Of a stretch of 64,000 nt of DNA, positions 11,003 through 21,975 are shown piece after piece (position 1 is the first letter of the stretch; each line of letters begins with the position of its first letter). Origin of the DNA: Diaporthe sp. PMI_573. Its lineage: Eukaryota > Ascomycota > Sordariomycetes > Diaporthales > Diaporthaceae. Under the pieces are notes generated by a model that was not told the origin of the DNA, did no database searches, and saw only the letters and a list, made by a program, of their open reading frames with translations. The position numbers and the translations under genes are program-made. Location: NCBI GenBank assembly GCA_021399435.1, contig JAJTUP010000038.1, forward strand, positions 372,001 through 436,000. Direction: 5' to 3'.

Positions 11003-12264
11003 GGCGGTTGTTGGGATCAAAAGGCATGGACGCGAGGCCAGTTCGGAACACATGCAGCCATACTACATCTTAAATATAGTCGAGCATAGAACCCTGGTCC
11101 TTCCCACTCCCAGGACCACCTCGACGTACCCTTACCTTTCCCGTTCAATATCCGAGTGAGCGTCCAATGGCCCCGCACAAAAGGTGCCCGGCCAGATGGT
11201 GCACTGCTACAGTAGTACCTCGGTATGCACAACACGTGATGGGCCATTGGTGCATCAGTGAAATGGACTGCAGTAGCCCCATGAGATTCCAAAACACTGA
11301 TAGGCACAGCAAACCAAGACGTCATGCAGCCCACCAAGCACGCTGGGAGGAGACCCTCTTTTTTTCCATCAAGCAAATGAGCGAGCTTCTTACATGGCTT
11401 CGACCTGCCCGATTCTCCGGGTGTGCTCTAATATTACGGAGGCCAATGCTGACATTTGTCAAGCGTTACCAGTACCAACTCTGTTGCGAGACAGATTTGT
11501 AACGCTGTGCCGTGCTGTGTGCGGTCTGAAAATATATGACCGTCTGTGCCGGCTGGCCGAGCTACTCTAACTAGTTAGAAATATCGTGCAGATGGTGTCT
11601 AGCTCGGAGGACTTTCATGTTGTACGAGATTCAAGCCAAAGCCAGATGCATGTTCATAATCTGTACTCAGTCATCCCCCAAGTGTGGACTTTTGAGCTCA
11701 AGAGAATTTCGTGAGGTGGGCTTGAGTTTTTGCTTCCTAAATTGTGCAACTAACCAAGAATATAGGTAAGTGTGTTCTGAACCCATGCTATTACTGAGCT
11801 GAAAAGCCGAAGCTGAGGCATCGCTGAGGTCCCAATATTGATGACAGTCAAGCCACAAGAAGCCCTCAGAATTTGATCTTCCCGATTGATTCCTGGATTG
11901 TGGCCGATCTTTCGCTGCATCATTCCTCGGCAGGGGTAATGACAGGGGCCTGTTGTATTCGAGCCACGGCCGGCCTCACCATCATCCATAGATCTGCAAA
12001 AGCTATTCCCTGCCCGCGTGCAACGCTGTCAGCACTAAGTTTTCACAGGACAGCACCCGAACGACAATAAATGATTAGAAATCGCTTCTGAGCTTGAACA
12101 CCGAGTCTACCCAACTATTCCCTACCGTTGTATTACGGCTCTCCAGCAACCGAGCCGCGTCAGCAGCACCTGAGCAATCCACCACTTCCGCTGCGTCCGC
12201 TTCGGGCATACTGGGGCTTGGTGCCGTTACACTCTATTCCCGAAAGTCACCACTCATCATCATC
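11003..12264. promoter_or_regulatory. Divergent intergenic region between P450 and Cupin_5 genes
   Basis: This 1.26 kb stretch separates two divergent starts and contains no recognisable gene. An in-frame ATG at 12094 could extend the cupin protein by 57 residues, but those residues are of low complexity and would bury the signal peptide, so I treat the segment as leader. Confidence 0.35.
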
Positions 12265-12899
12265 ATGGCTTTGCTGAGGTCCTCTCTCGTGTTTCTGGGC
12301 TTCTTGACGCTCATAAGCACGCCCAATGTCGTCCTCGGCATGCCAACCCCCACAACCCCAGAAACTAGCCCACACACACCCATCAACGAGCGCACAGCGC
12401 AGGAACTCATCGAGAAGCTGAGCCTCGTCCCGAACGAGGAGAAGGGCTACTACATCCAGACCTTTGAGGACCCATTCGTCGTGCCGGGCCTGAACCGCTC
12501 CGCCAGCACGGCAATCTATTATCTCCTCGAGGGCGCCGAGGGGGACTCGATCTGGCACCGCGTCGACGCCGCCGAGGTGTGGCACTACTACGCCGGTGCG
12601 CCGCTGGTGCTCTCGCTGTCGTACAATGACGGCCAGCCGCTGCGCAGGGCGACGCTAGGCCCGGACGTGTTTGATGGGCAGATGCCGCAGGTGGCGATCC
12701 AGAGGGAGGAGTGGCAATCAGCTAGGAGTCTGGGCGAGTGGACGCTCGTTGGTACCACAGGTAGGAGATCACCCACCACCCAATATGTTCAAGTTCTTCG
12801 TAGTGAGTATCTGACTAACGTTAGACCGCAGTTGCTCCGGGGTTTATTCCGACCGGGGTCGAGCTTGCCGACCCGGGGTGGACCCCAGACGTGTCGTAA
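12265..12899 (+). CDS. Cupin_5 (DUF985) family protein with N-terminal signal peptide
   Basis: Exons 12265-12760 and 12832-12899; the intron has a textbook CTGACTAAC branch site. The product has 187 residues. Residues 1-25 form a signal peptide (basic start, hydrophobic core VFLGFLTLI, small residues before MPTP). The rest matches the DUF985/Cupin_5 fold, the family of yeast YML079w: AQELIEKLSLVPNEEKGYY, RSASTAIYYLL, HRVDAAEVWHYYAGAPL and the C-terminal GEWTLVGTTVAPGF. Members are small beta-barrels; some relatives bind sugars or act on nucleotide sugars, but most are uncharacterised. Secretion is unusual for the family, which is generally cytosolic. It is convergent with the reductase gene. 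The family call is firm, the function unknown. Confidence 0.85.
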
Positions 12900-13468
12900 G
12901 AAGCCCACTGGGTATAGATAGACCTTGTCCTCACTATGTCTTGGTTGAACACAGATGTGCAAGCACATGGTTCGAAAACCGTGCAGATGTATCGTCACTT
13001 ACTTTGATAGTGCCATGATAAAGCGTCGCCTACGGAGACCAAGTCGATAATTTGATCTGTTGTGCTTCCCGAGAGTTGCCCTCGCCCACCCTCAATCGCC
13101 CACACCATCTCCCGCGGCTTTACCCAGGCTCTATTCAAGACACCAAAACAAGTTTAGACAAAGCAGGCAGTGCCCTGCAGGTTAACAGGGCTCCAGGAGG
13201 AAATTGGCAACTCTTCGCGAAGGCTGGTGACGAATCGTCTAAATGTTTGCGGATAGCTCGAGGAGAGTTAATCTTGAATGTTTGCTTATCTACTGAAGGC
13301 CATCATCTGAAGGTATCCAAAGAGTATAATCTCTGTAGAAGGCCAAAACGAATTGATATAACGACTGCACGCCTTGGATGAGCTATTCGGCAAATAACTC
13401 AACCGGCCAAAACCAGGGTCACAAGATTGGTGCTAGCGATTTTTGTTCTCTCAACTTGATAGCTAGAT
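12900..13468. other. Gene-free stretch between convergent cupin and reductase genes
   Basis: These 569 bases hold the two 3' ends. No recognisable coding sequence, RNA gene or repeat is visible; the open frame at 13052-13381 has no domain and no coding character I trust. Confidence 0.3.
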
Positions 13469-14680
13469 CTAGATATCAGGGGTGTCTGCAAGTCTGAACA
13501 CATATTTCGTCGCACTTGCTTGCCCTTCCTTCAATTTCTTTAGGGCATTTTCTAACCCATTCAAGCCACCCGGTTGCACCTCATGCGGGTGAGGCTTGAG
13601 CCAACCATCTTTCAAACCCCTTGCAAGCAAGCGGGAGTGGATAAATCCGAACTCCCTGTCTCGGTCGCACTCTTGATTATGAACCAGATTGACCCCCAGA
13701 AATATCGGTTCTATGCCAAGAGGCATGTCAAAAGGTCTGACCAGGCCAGATTCGGCGCCTGCAGCCACCTCAGAGTTCCCCGGCAGCGGCAAAACGAGGG
13801 CCAGCTTCGACTTCGTAACCCCCGATGATCCAGATGCGAGGACGTTAGCCAGGTTAATGTGGCTCCTGTCCGATCTCACAGCATCCAGGGCGTATTGTAA
13901 CTTGGCGCCTTTCAGGGCTGCACGGATACCTGCGACCACCGCCTCGTCACCCTCACGGTAATCCACCACCGTATCACCCTTATGTCTGTCGAGAAGGCTC
14001 TCAACGAATGCAATCCCGCGACCCGCCACAGAAATGATAGGATGAATGCCTCTGTGTTTCGCAAGTTGAATCGCAAATGCCCCGACCGCGCTGGCACCGC
14101 CGTAAACGACGAACGGAACATCGTCCTTGACTGCATTCATCTCGTCACTGGATCCTGGAAGACCCAAGCCCCGGAAGATCAACACTGCTGCCGTCAAGGC
14201 GGCCAACGGAATAGTTGCTGCTTCTTCGAACGAGATATGGTCTGGAATATGGAACGTGGTATCGGCGGGGCTCAAAGCATATTCAGCAAAACTGCCGCCT
14301 GGCGATCCGGTCTGGTGCATCGCAGCAACTCGATCTCCGGGTTTGAACTCGACGACCCCGGCGCCTACTGACTGAACCAATCCTGCGATATCATCACCGG
14401 AGTTGATGCGCTCGTAGCCGTAATACTCGGGCATCTTCCTATTGAATGAGGGAGCATCAGCGCGTCTATATCGACCAGTGCATTCTCTCAGGCTTGTGCC
14501 CAAGTCTAGAATAGCTAATGTTATTAGCCGGAATATGCCAAGAAACTGAATAACGAACCAGTCTTTGGGATTGCTCCCACTGACGACAACTTTGATCAGA
14601 ACATGGCCTGGACCTGGGGCTGGCACGCTAGAGTCCACGATCTCAACGGCGGGTCCGCTACTGACAAGGGCTTCCTTCAT
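13469..14680 (-). CDS. Medium-chain dehydrogenase/reductase, zinc-free quinone/enoyl reductase type
   Basis: Exons 14559-14680 and 13469-14438, with a 120-base intron (GTTCGT...CAATAG); 363 residues. The N-terminal GroES-like domain contains PGPGHVLIKVVVSGSNPKDW and INSGDDIAGLVQSVG, and VEFKPGDRVAAM follows. The Rossmann motif is VVYGGASAVGAFAIQLAK, binding NADPH. The catalytic zinc cysteine of true alcohol dehydrogenases is absent, which places it with quinone oxidoreductases and the fungal trans-acting enoyl reductases of the LovC type. The product is presumably a cytosolic NADPH-dependent reductase of an enone or quinone. The start at 14680 was chosen because the family begins directly with MKEALV-like sequence; the longer open frame upstream lacks similarity. 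It ends the oxidoreductase block and could tailor a metabolite with the P450, but no core synthase is seen. Confidence 0.88.
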   Translation of the reverse strand: MKEALVSSGPAVEIVDSSVPAPGPGHVLIKVVVSGSNPKDWFVIQFLGIFRLITLAILDLGTSLRECTGRYRRADAPSFNRKMPEYYGYERINSGDDIAGLVQSVGAGVVEFKPGDRVAAMHQTGSPGGSFAEYALSPADTTFHIPDHISFEEAATIPLAALTAAVLIFRGLGLPGSSDEMNAVKDDVPFVVYGGASAVGAFAIQLAKHRGIHPIISVAGRGIAFVESLLDRHKGDTVVDYREGDEAVVAGIRAALKGAKLQYALDAVRSDRSHINLANVLASGSSGVTKSKLALVLPLPGNSEVAAGAESGLVRPFDMPLGIEPIFLGVNLVHNQECDRDREFGFIHSRLLARGLKDGWLKPHPHEVQPGGLNGLENALKKLKEGQASATKYVFRLADTPDI

Positions 14681-15344
14681 TGTTGCAATGTGTGTTTTTG
14701 GTTGGTTTAAAGTAATGCCACCCAGCGTTTTTTGTGTTTTACTTGCCTCTTGAACAGAACTTTGTGACCCCTTTGACGGGACATTGGCTTTTATTATATT
14801 CAGTAGCAGCTGTGTTTCTCTGGCCTGTCTGAGCCGGAAATCGGGATATCGTGCCAACCGTCACCCGGAGACTTATGTGCGGAATCGGATGAATACTTTA
14901 AACACTCTGTAGCTGGGACATTCTCGCTTATTAATTCCAACCTCTATTGTTGGCAAGATTGTGTACTGGATTCATGAACTTGCCAATCGAGCCTCGATGG
15001 CCTGTTTCGGCGCCGATAGCATCCCGAGGCACATCATCTCGGGTGCCAAAACCTCCGCACAGATTTTGGACCTCTTACAAAACAGGCACTTTCAACTCAA
15101 TGCACCTCCATCAATCTTGGTCCGATTCAAAAAAGGAGAGGAGCTTCGAAATTGTTATAACAATGAAATTTATCTGTGTTATTTTCAATCAACTCAGTTA
15201 AAATTCTGTGGTGTGCCTCAGAGTCGAAGGTGTGACGTAACTTTTTGGAATCTGAGCCAGAATCGAGCAAGAATCGAGTTTTGGCAGGCTAGTCGGCAGC
15301 AAAACTTCGGTGTGAAAATATATACTTTTGTGTGGAGGTTTTGG

Positions 15345-15368
15345 CACCCACTGCACCAGCAGTGGGTG
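15345..15368. repeat. Perfect inverted repeat (10-base arms, 4-base loop)
   Basis: CACCCACTGC, loop ACCA, then GCAGTGGGTG. The arms are exact complements, so the site could form a hairpin in DNA or RNA. No gene abuts it and no function is inferred. Confidence 0.7.
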
Positions 15369-15822
15369 AATGGAAGCCGAAGCCCACGGTTAGCCCCTTT
15401 TGTGGTTGCAGCGATCTTCTGCAGTCCCACAAATGCTGTCGGATAATTCAAAGGAATCAAAAACCCGCAGCTCTCTCATTACGCACTCTATCTGAACGGA
15501 GAACTGTCTAGAAATATTGTAAGGCGGCCCTGGGTGTCTCAAGAAAACTTAGTGCTTCTATGTCACCACTGGTCGAAAATAGCCATCAACAACGTTTGCG
15601 TTATGTGGTTGAGTCGATATCAACTCCAGCTCCGCTGAATGTATCAATCGATTGCTGTGGTAGTCTGCGTAGCTGTTTCAAAAGAACACAGTACTGTGTT
15701 AATGATATGGAGAACCTACCGGCGAACTACAGGGTGACTAGGTGTAGTGGTGTGAAATGGTGGCTTCTGAGGGAACACTGCTTTGCAGAAGACATAACAG
15801 ATGAAAAGTCACTGTCCAAAGC

Positions 15823-15934
15823 CTTGCATAGCAAATCTGACTGTAGTTGTCTATAACATACATTTTGCAATGTCCTTATAGAACACATTGTCGTTCCAGC
15901 TCAGTAGAGGAACTCAAAGAATACAAATAGTCCA
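15823..15934 (+). repeat. Dispersed repeat, copy 1 (second copy at 50100-50213)
   Basis: This stretch matches 50100-50213 in the same orientation at roughly four bases in five by eye. The last 42 bases (GTTCCAGCT...AATAGTCCA) are identical but for one base. Such a conserved block between two unrelated intergenic sites points to a small mobile element such as a SINE, a MITE or an LTR remnant. Confidence 0.65.
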
Positions 15935-16805
15935 TACGATCAACAAGGGAACATCAGCTGTACGAAGGCTAACTACTTGGCTCGGTCTTCGAACCTGATT
16001 TCAGCATTCAGATTGAGCTTCCGAGCTCCCCTATAGCTGGTTGGGTCACACGGTTGACGGATACGCTTGGTCTCCCGGTGTCTAGTTGATCTAGTTTGTC
16101 TGTCCTTGCCACCCGCTTCGTGATGATTGCTGTAAGTTCGCACCTCTCGCGACAAAAAGACTCATGATACTGATACTGACGCTGAGATATTCGGACAATC
16201 TGCTGTGGGTTTTCTGATTCATTGGCGATAAATCAAGTGGAATCGCAAACCTATAAAAAACAAATTTAGGGCAGATGGCAAGTGGCAGATTTAGCCTAGG
16301 TGGCCAGAAACGGGCCCGGGCAGCGTCGCAGGTCCCTACTTCAGGCTCACCACGACTCAGATTAAAGCGGAAACAGCCCAGTTCCATTGATCACCCTGGC
16401 GATTGCTGAGGGCAACTCTCGGGAAACGCATAGAGCTGTTATATTAAACCTTGTTGTCCTTAAGGAGATCTATTCAATCATCCGAGTCTCTACTGGTGTG
16501 TCGACATCTATCTGATGCCCCAGGGTACACATACCTCCTGCGTATTCCGTGCTGAGTCTCGAATTTGACGATCATACTGGAAGGTTGTAAGCCTCCCTAA
16601 GTCAGTGACGGAGCGGCTGCTTCTGAGGTGGGAGGTCTGTTCCGCTGAAACCTTGGGGCCATAGCGCTCGGTTCAGTGCGCGTAACCCTGTCGTCGAAAC
16701 CGTATTAGTTCCGCGAAGATCTTTTGAGCAAGCTCGACGCATCCAGATGACACGCATTGCGGCTGCACACGACACGTGCCATGTACACATGATATTTTCC
16801 ATCGT

Positions 16806-16817
16806 GGGGGGGGGGGG
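16806..16817 (+). repeat. Poly-G tract (12 G)
   Basis: A homopolymer run of twelve guanines. Such runs are prone to length polymorphism and sequencing error. Confidence 0.8.
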
Positions 16818-19800
16818 TTACAAAGAATATAGTCAAGGTTTGGATTTAGAGTCATTTAGAAAGCGATGCATTTAAAGGAAGAGCAAAGACAAGAAAAAGT
16901 TTCGACCCCAAAACAAAATCAACGTTCTGCTCTGTTTATTTGAAGCTCACCTGGTGGGTTTAAACATTACAGCCTGCGTATATAAGTCTGAGGATATGGC
17001 TTATTTCTATCGCAACGATAAAGTTCCTCCAAGTCTGTGATGGTGAGCAGGCAGCACTCACTGCCATGGTCACATTTGGTGGCAGCTGCATTCAAGCCAC
17101 GACAATTATCATCGTTTTCATGAGTTTCAGCATTGGGACATGGCCATGAACCCTTTGTTCTTGCAGGAAACTGTGCAGAGTCACTTGTTCCATTATAGCA
17201 ATATGAACATTAACAAATCGGTCGAAGAAAATTATGCATTTGGGGAGTGAAGCCATTGTAAAATATTCATGACAAAGCGACCACATGCATGCCTCGTCCA
17301 ACCTATGTTGCCTGATTTTGGAATGCGGTTGAGAGCGGACCACGAGGATGCTGGTCCAAAGGGAAGTGAGATGCCTGGTGAGATCGGATGTGGCTCGCGG
17401 AACGCGAGGTTGCCTTTTGCGACAATATCTCGTCTTAATAGCACGAGGTGATACGGCCTTGAGAACTCTGATTTCAAATAGAGCGAAATACCCTCGCCCG
17501 ATTAGTTAGTTTCCCCTATCCTCAGTTACATCGGTAGCATATGCAAAGAATATAGCATTTGTTCTCGACAGCATATTTCTAATCTGAGAAAGTTTACCAG
17601 ACATTTCCACATATGAACCTACGTGGAGTAGAGTCACACATTATCAGAGTGGGATGTAAGTTACAAGATCATTTTGATCGACATGTAGAAGACGGCACAA
17701 TGAGTATATCTATGATGAATGCAAGGAGGCATTCGATATTTGAACATCATGCACCGGAGATGAAAGCCCTACACCGTTACACCACTTGCAGCATATCGGG
17801 ATGGATAACGCAACACGTTGAAGAGTACACTGTGATCCGGGAATTGAACTGTCAGTTGCTTTTGTGGGACCGGCGCTCTCCCTCGCCCGAAGTTCACGGC
17901 TCCTTGACTCGCTAAGGAGTCAAAAAAATGGCTCTTTGTCTTCTCACATTTGAGTCTTACGAGCTCATGACTTACATTTACTTCCAGGCCCGTGGAGCAT
18001 TTGATAATTCACGCATGAGAAGATTGGCCGTGAGATTAACGGGACTCAAAGCTCAGACGTACATGAGTGAAGATAATGTGGAGACTTGCAGACCCGCACC
18101 CTCGAAATTACTTATGGAATCGGGGAATATGGTCTTATTTCAGGCAATCAATGTGAAACTATTTTTATCAGTTATCAGTGCTATCGATTGGGACCCTGAC
18201 AGGGAACGTCACGGACATTCTCGCTGCGGCTCATGAAGCGAAGATTCACACAACAGCAGCAACGAATATTTCACGGAACCGCGCTGCCATTGAGGCTTGA
18301 TGCAGATAGCGAACGTTTCTGGAGCTCATTAAGATAAACAAAAGACAAGAAAAAACATCCCCACCCCTCCAAATAGCCAATAGCAATTCGTGCAAGCTGG
18401 GCACAAAACCTTCACAGTTCTCAAGAAGCATAATTCGAACCTTGGAAGTCAATAGGAAGGAGCTTGGCAAGACGGACAACTGTGCCCAACTCAGACTCCA
18501 ACCTTGGGGACTGTTTGATCGCGATGTTACCCCTCACGGCATCAGTCTCATTTGACCTTTCCGGCATCATGCTTTACGGCAGGAATAAAGAAGTTGTCAA
18601 GCAGACAATGTGACATCGCAACGCCGCATGGATGAAGTAAGGAACATGATCCAATGCAATCTTGTGTAGTATGGACAAGGACTTGTCAACAAATGTGGCT
18701 GTCGCATCGCGCTGTCGATGCCCAAAGCGAATACGATATCCACGTCGGCAGCAGCGCCTAGTGACTCATTCCACGTGCAGGAACACGCGGGTAGTTTTCT
18801 TTCTGTCACCGCTAGACCCCTCTCTCGCGGGGCAACCGATCCGCAGATTCAGGCAGATCATGCCTACTGGGCAGATGTTGAAGCGCAAGCGGGGATGCTG
18901 GGATGGGGGCACCTGCAACCCGTCTCGATGACAGTCTCGCACGGCGGCCGGCTTGACTGGGTAAACCGAAGATTTCGCGGAACCGTGTCTCCCGGAACCG
19001 CATGATCAACATACTGCGCCGGGTGGACCATCGCATCTCATCGCGGGCAGCGTGACCTCCTGAGTCAACACCCGATTTAAGGTTTGACGGGGCCGCTTAA
19101 AAGAATACCCCTCTCAAGCTATTCATGTAGGCGAACACACGAAGACAAAGATGCCAGGAGATCGGGGTAGCCACGCAAAGGAAGCAGCCTCGAGGCAGTG
19201 TCGAGCTGCTCGGTGGTGCATGAGATGGGCTCCCGGGCTGCCAGAAAATAAAGTTTAGCCGACCGCTGTAACCGAGGGAACGGCAGCCTCGGCGGCCCAT
19301 GGTCTGACAAGCCCACGCCCCTTTTGTTATCTCGCGCATGACGCCGTGCATCCCGAGGGCCGAAAGCAAAGTGTGAGATTTTAGGACGGTCCGGGGGACA
19401 AAGGGCCATCGATCGGGTGGCTTCGTCTTTCCGAGCCAGCGGGAAGATGGGGGCCACGGGATCAAGCAGAAAGGACCAATAAAAAAAGCCTCACCCGGTC
19501 AGCAAATAGGCTCATGCCGGTATGTGAGGCGGGCCACGAATCCCGCGGGCGGTGCAAGCGAGCGTTTTGTCTTGTCTCGCCCTGCTGCGACAGCTGGCGT
19601 GGCCTTTGTGACCGTATGTGAACCAGTCCCGGGAAACACTGAACATCGAAACGGTCCAGATGTCCCGATGGCTTTCGCGATTGCAGCTCGGCCAGCGTGG
19701 CCGCCAACACTTGCAGGTGGCGGGATCCTGGTGCTCGCCCACCCCCATATCTGATACGCTTCTCCTGCGCATGCGGCTGGGATCTCTATTTGTGGCTCCT

Positions 19801-20622
19801 ACAGGGGCGGGTGCGCGCTTATTGATCGCGCTTAACAGGGTATCTGCCGCAGGATCTGGTTGTTGGTGAGTTTCCAACAGAGGGGCTTGATGCGGCGTAA
19901 AAACAGTGTCTTGCAATCGCCAGGGGCGTTACCGTGGGTATCAAGGGTCATTGCACGCAGGAAGGCCATGGCGTGAATAGAACGCCGGAAATAGTGGCGG
20001 CCTAGACCAGAGCAGGGCACTCGCAGGGTGGCATCTCGCAGACCTGTTCGGGGGTCGCAGGAACTCGTCCCGGCGCTTTGTTGACAGGAGGTTTCGTGTT
20101 GATGTTGGTTCGTCGTCCTGCGGTGGAGCCCCACAGACGGCCATCTCCTGAAATAACCCCCAGCTGAAGAACAATTTTGCCCGACGAACAGGCGACTTCG
20201 CTGTTCCCTCAACGTGACGGCCAGCTGGCACCATCCTGGCACGTTCCAACTGACTCAGTCCGCAAAGTTCTGTCAACGGAAGAATCTAGGGGTCCGGCAC
20301 GTTGGCGGGCATGGTCCAGGCAGTTCCCCCCCCCCGGCGGAGCGGTCCCCCCTGGGCGCAAACCATAATAAGCGGATCGCAGGGCTGAGCGAGCCATGAG
20401 CCATGCGTGGCAGCTCTTGACTTGTTCCCGCGCAGCGCAGCGAACATGCCGAATAGGGTTTCGCCAAGTCCACCAGGTCGTGGCATTGCAAACGTTTTTA
20501 ACTCCGCCACAAGGCCCAGGAATGTTTCGAAAATGGGGAAAAGAACAACAATGCTGCGGTATATGCATGTCATGTTGCGACGAACGGGGGGCTTGCACCG
20601 GAGAGGGTGGATGAATACCAGG

Positions 20623-20657
20623 CCCTCGGGGCCAGACCCTCGGGGCCAGACCCTCGG
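20623..20657 (+). repeat. 14-base tandem repeat, 2.5 copies
   Basis: The unit CCCTCGGGGCCAGA is repeated exactly twice and followed by half a unit. It lies in the GC-rich gene-free stretch. Confidence 0.8.
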
Positions 20658-21907
20658 ACCGGAGTCAAAGGCTAATGGGAGTCGGGACCAGAAACCACCA
20701 TCGGAGCTCGCGATCGGACGGGTCGGGACTTTTGGCCAGCAACATCGCAAGCAGAGCACGATGGACTCGTCAGAACGGAGGTCAGCTCCGGGAGAGGGGG
20801 TTATCTAAGGATCGGATCCGAGAGAGACATCGAGATCTGCTTTGCAGATGCAAATCAACTGATACCGCCCAGCTGGGACGGCGGCACGGCGGCAGTGGGA
20901 AGAGGGTGCATCAAGTTCTGTGCGGTTCCCACGCATGACGGGCTGACACAGGCTCGGTAAGCTGCTAAGTCCGCGGCCAAGCATATTTGTGCCTTCGGAT
21001 TCCTGTTGTCAGGTCACGGCGGACCACTAGCAGGCAGTGGTTTTGTTGTTGCCGCGGTGCCGAGGGCGCCCTCGCGATCCCACGATGTTTCTTGGATCCG
21101 AAGCAGGTCGGGATGGCACTCGTTTGACCCGCCGTGTCGATTTGCCTGTTTCGGGTCCGGGCGCACAGTTGGCAGAAGCTTGGCTGGTTGCGTGCTGGCG
21201 CGAACGAGTGAATTGCCAGAAACTGCTCAGGTGGTTACGATCACGATCCTTTGGATCTCGCTGGGGCATGTTTCACCCGTGGGTCGGTTACACTGGAATC
21301 GAGATTCTAGAAGAAAACCTGCCTGGCTGCTTCAAAGTGGGCGAGCACCGCCACAGGAGCCACCGATCGGACTACTGTACTCCCAGACGTCGATCCCGAT
21401 TAAATGAGACTCGACGACCGTTTAGCAACCATGGAACTGACAAAGAAACAATTAAACAAAAGAACACCCGGCATCCATTCGTGACGCGCCATTTAGGCTG
21501 CTTCTGGCCTCGCGATGCACCAGTAACGCGTTTCTGCATTGTGCCATCTGTCTGTGATGGACGACTGTGTTCAGCGGATCTGGTTCTCACTTGCGCATCG
21601 ACGAAGGTGCAGATTGTTCCCTAAATCCGGTTCGGCATGATGGGCGCTAGACGGTGGCAATTCCACTAGACCCGTTGACTTGAGAACTTTAATGGGGGGA
21701 GCTAAGTGCCAAGAAACGTGTCTGGCGCGTAAGGCTTGGTGTACTGTGTAGGTCGGCACGACGGGAGCCTCGCGGGTAGTGTGTGACGGGAGTGTCTGTC
21801 GCAGATTTCGGCCATGATCGTGGGCAGATTCGCGACCAGATTTGGTATGGGGAACGTCTCGACCAAGAAAATACATGGGCGGTTGAAAACTGACGATGTT
21901 GACATCA

Positions 21908-21975
21908 GCCTCTTCTCCTCGGCTCCTCTTCTTCCTCTCTCCACACGCCGTAACCCCATCTTCACCACTACCGTA
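21908..21975 (+). promoter_or_regulatory. CT-rich core-promoter-like tract without a following gene
   Basis: A pyrimidine-rich block (TCTTCTCCTCGGCTCCTCTTCT and so on) passes into CA-rich sequence, the pattern seen just upstream of many fungal transcription starts. No convincing reading frame follows on the plus strand, so it may drive a non-coding RNA or be a chance tract. Confidence 0.25.

Larger units (their letters stand above)
14681..18500. other. Gene-free AT-rich stretch with one dispersed-repeat copy
   Basis: I find no frame with coding character in this 3.8 kb. It holds a short perfect hairpin at 15345-15368, one copy of a dispersed repeat at 15823-15934, and a run of 12 G at 16806-16817. 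The reductase promoter must lie in its first part. Base composition is clearly more AT-rich than the following stretch. Confidence 0.35.
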
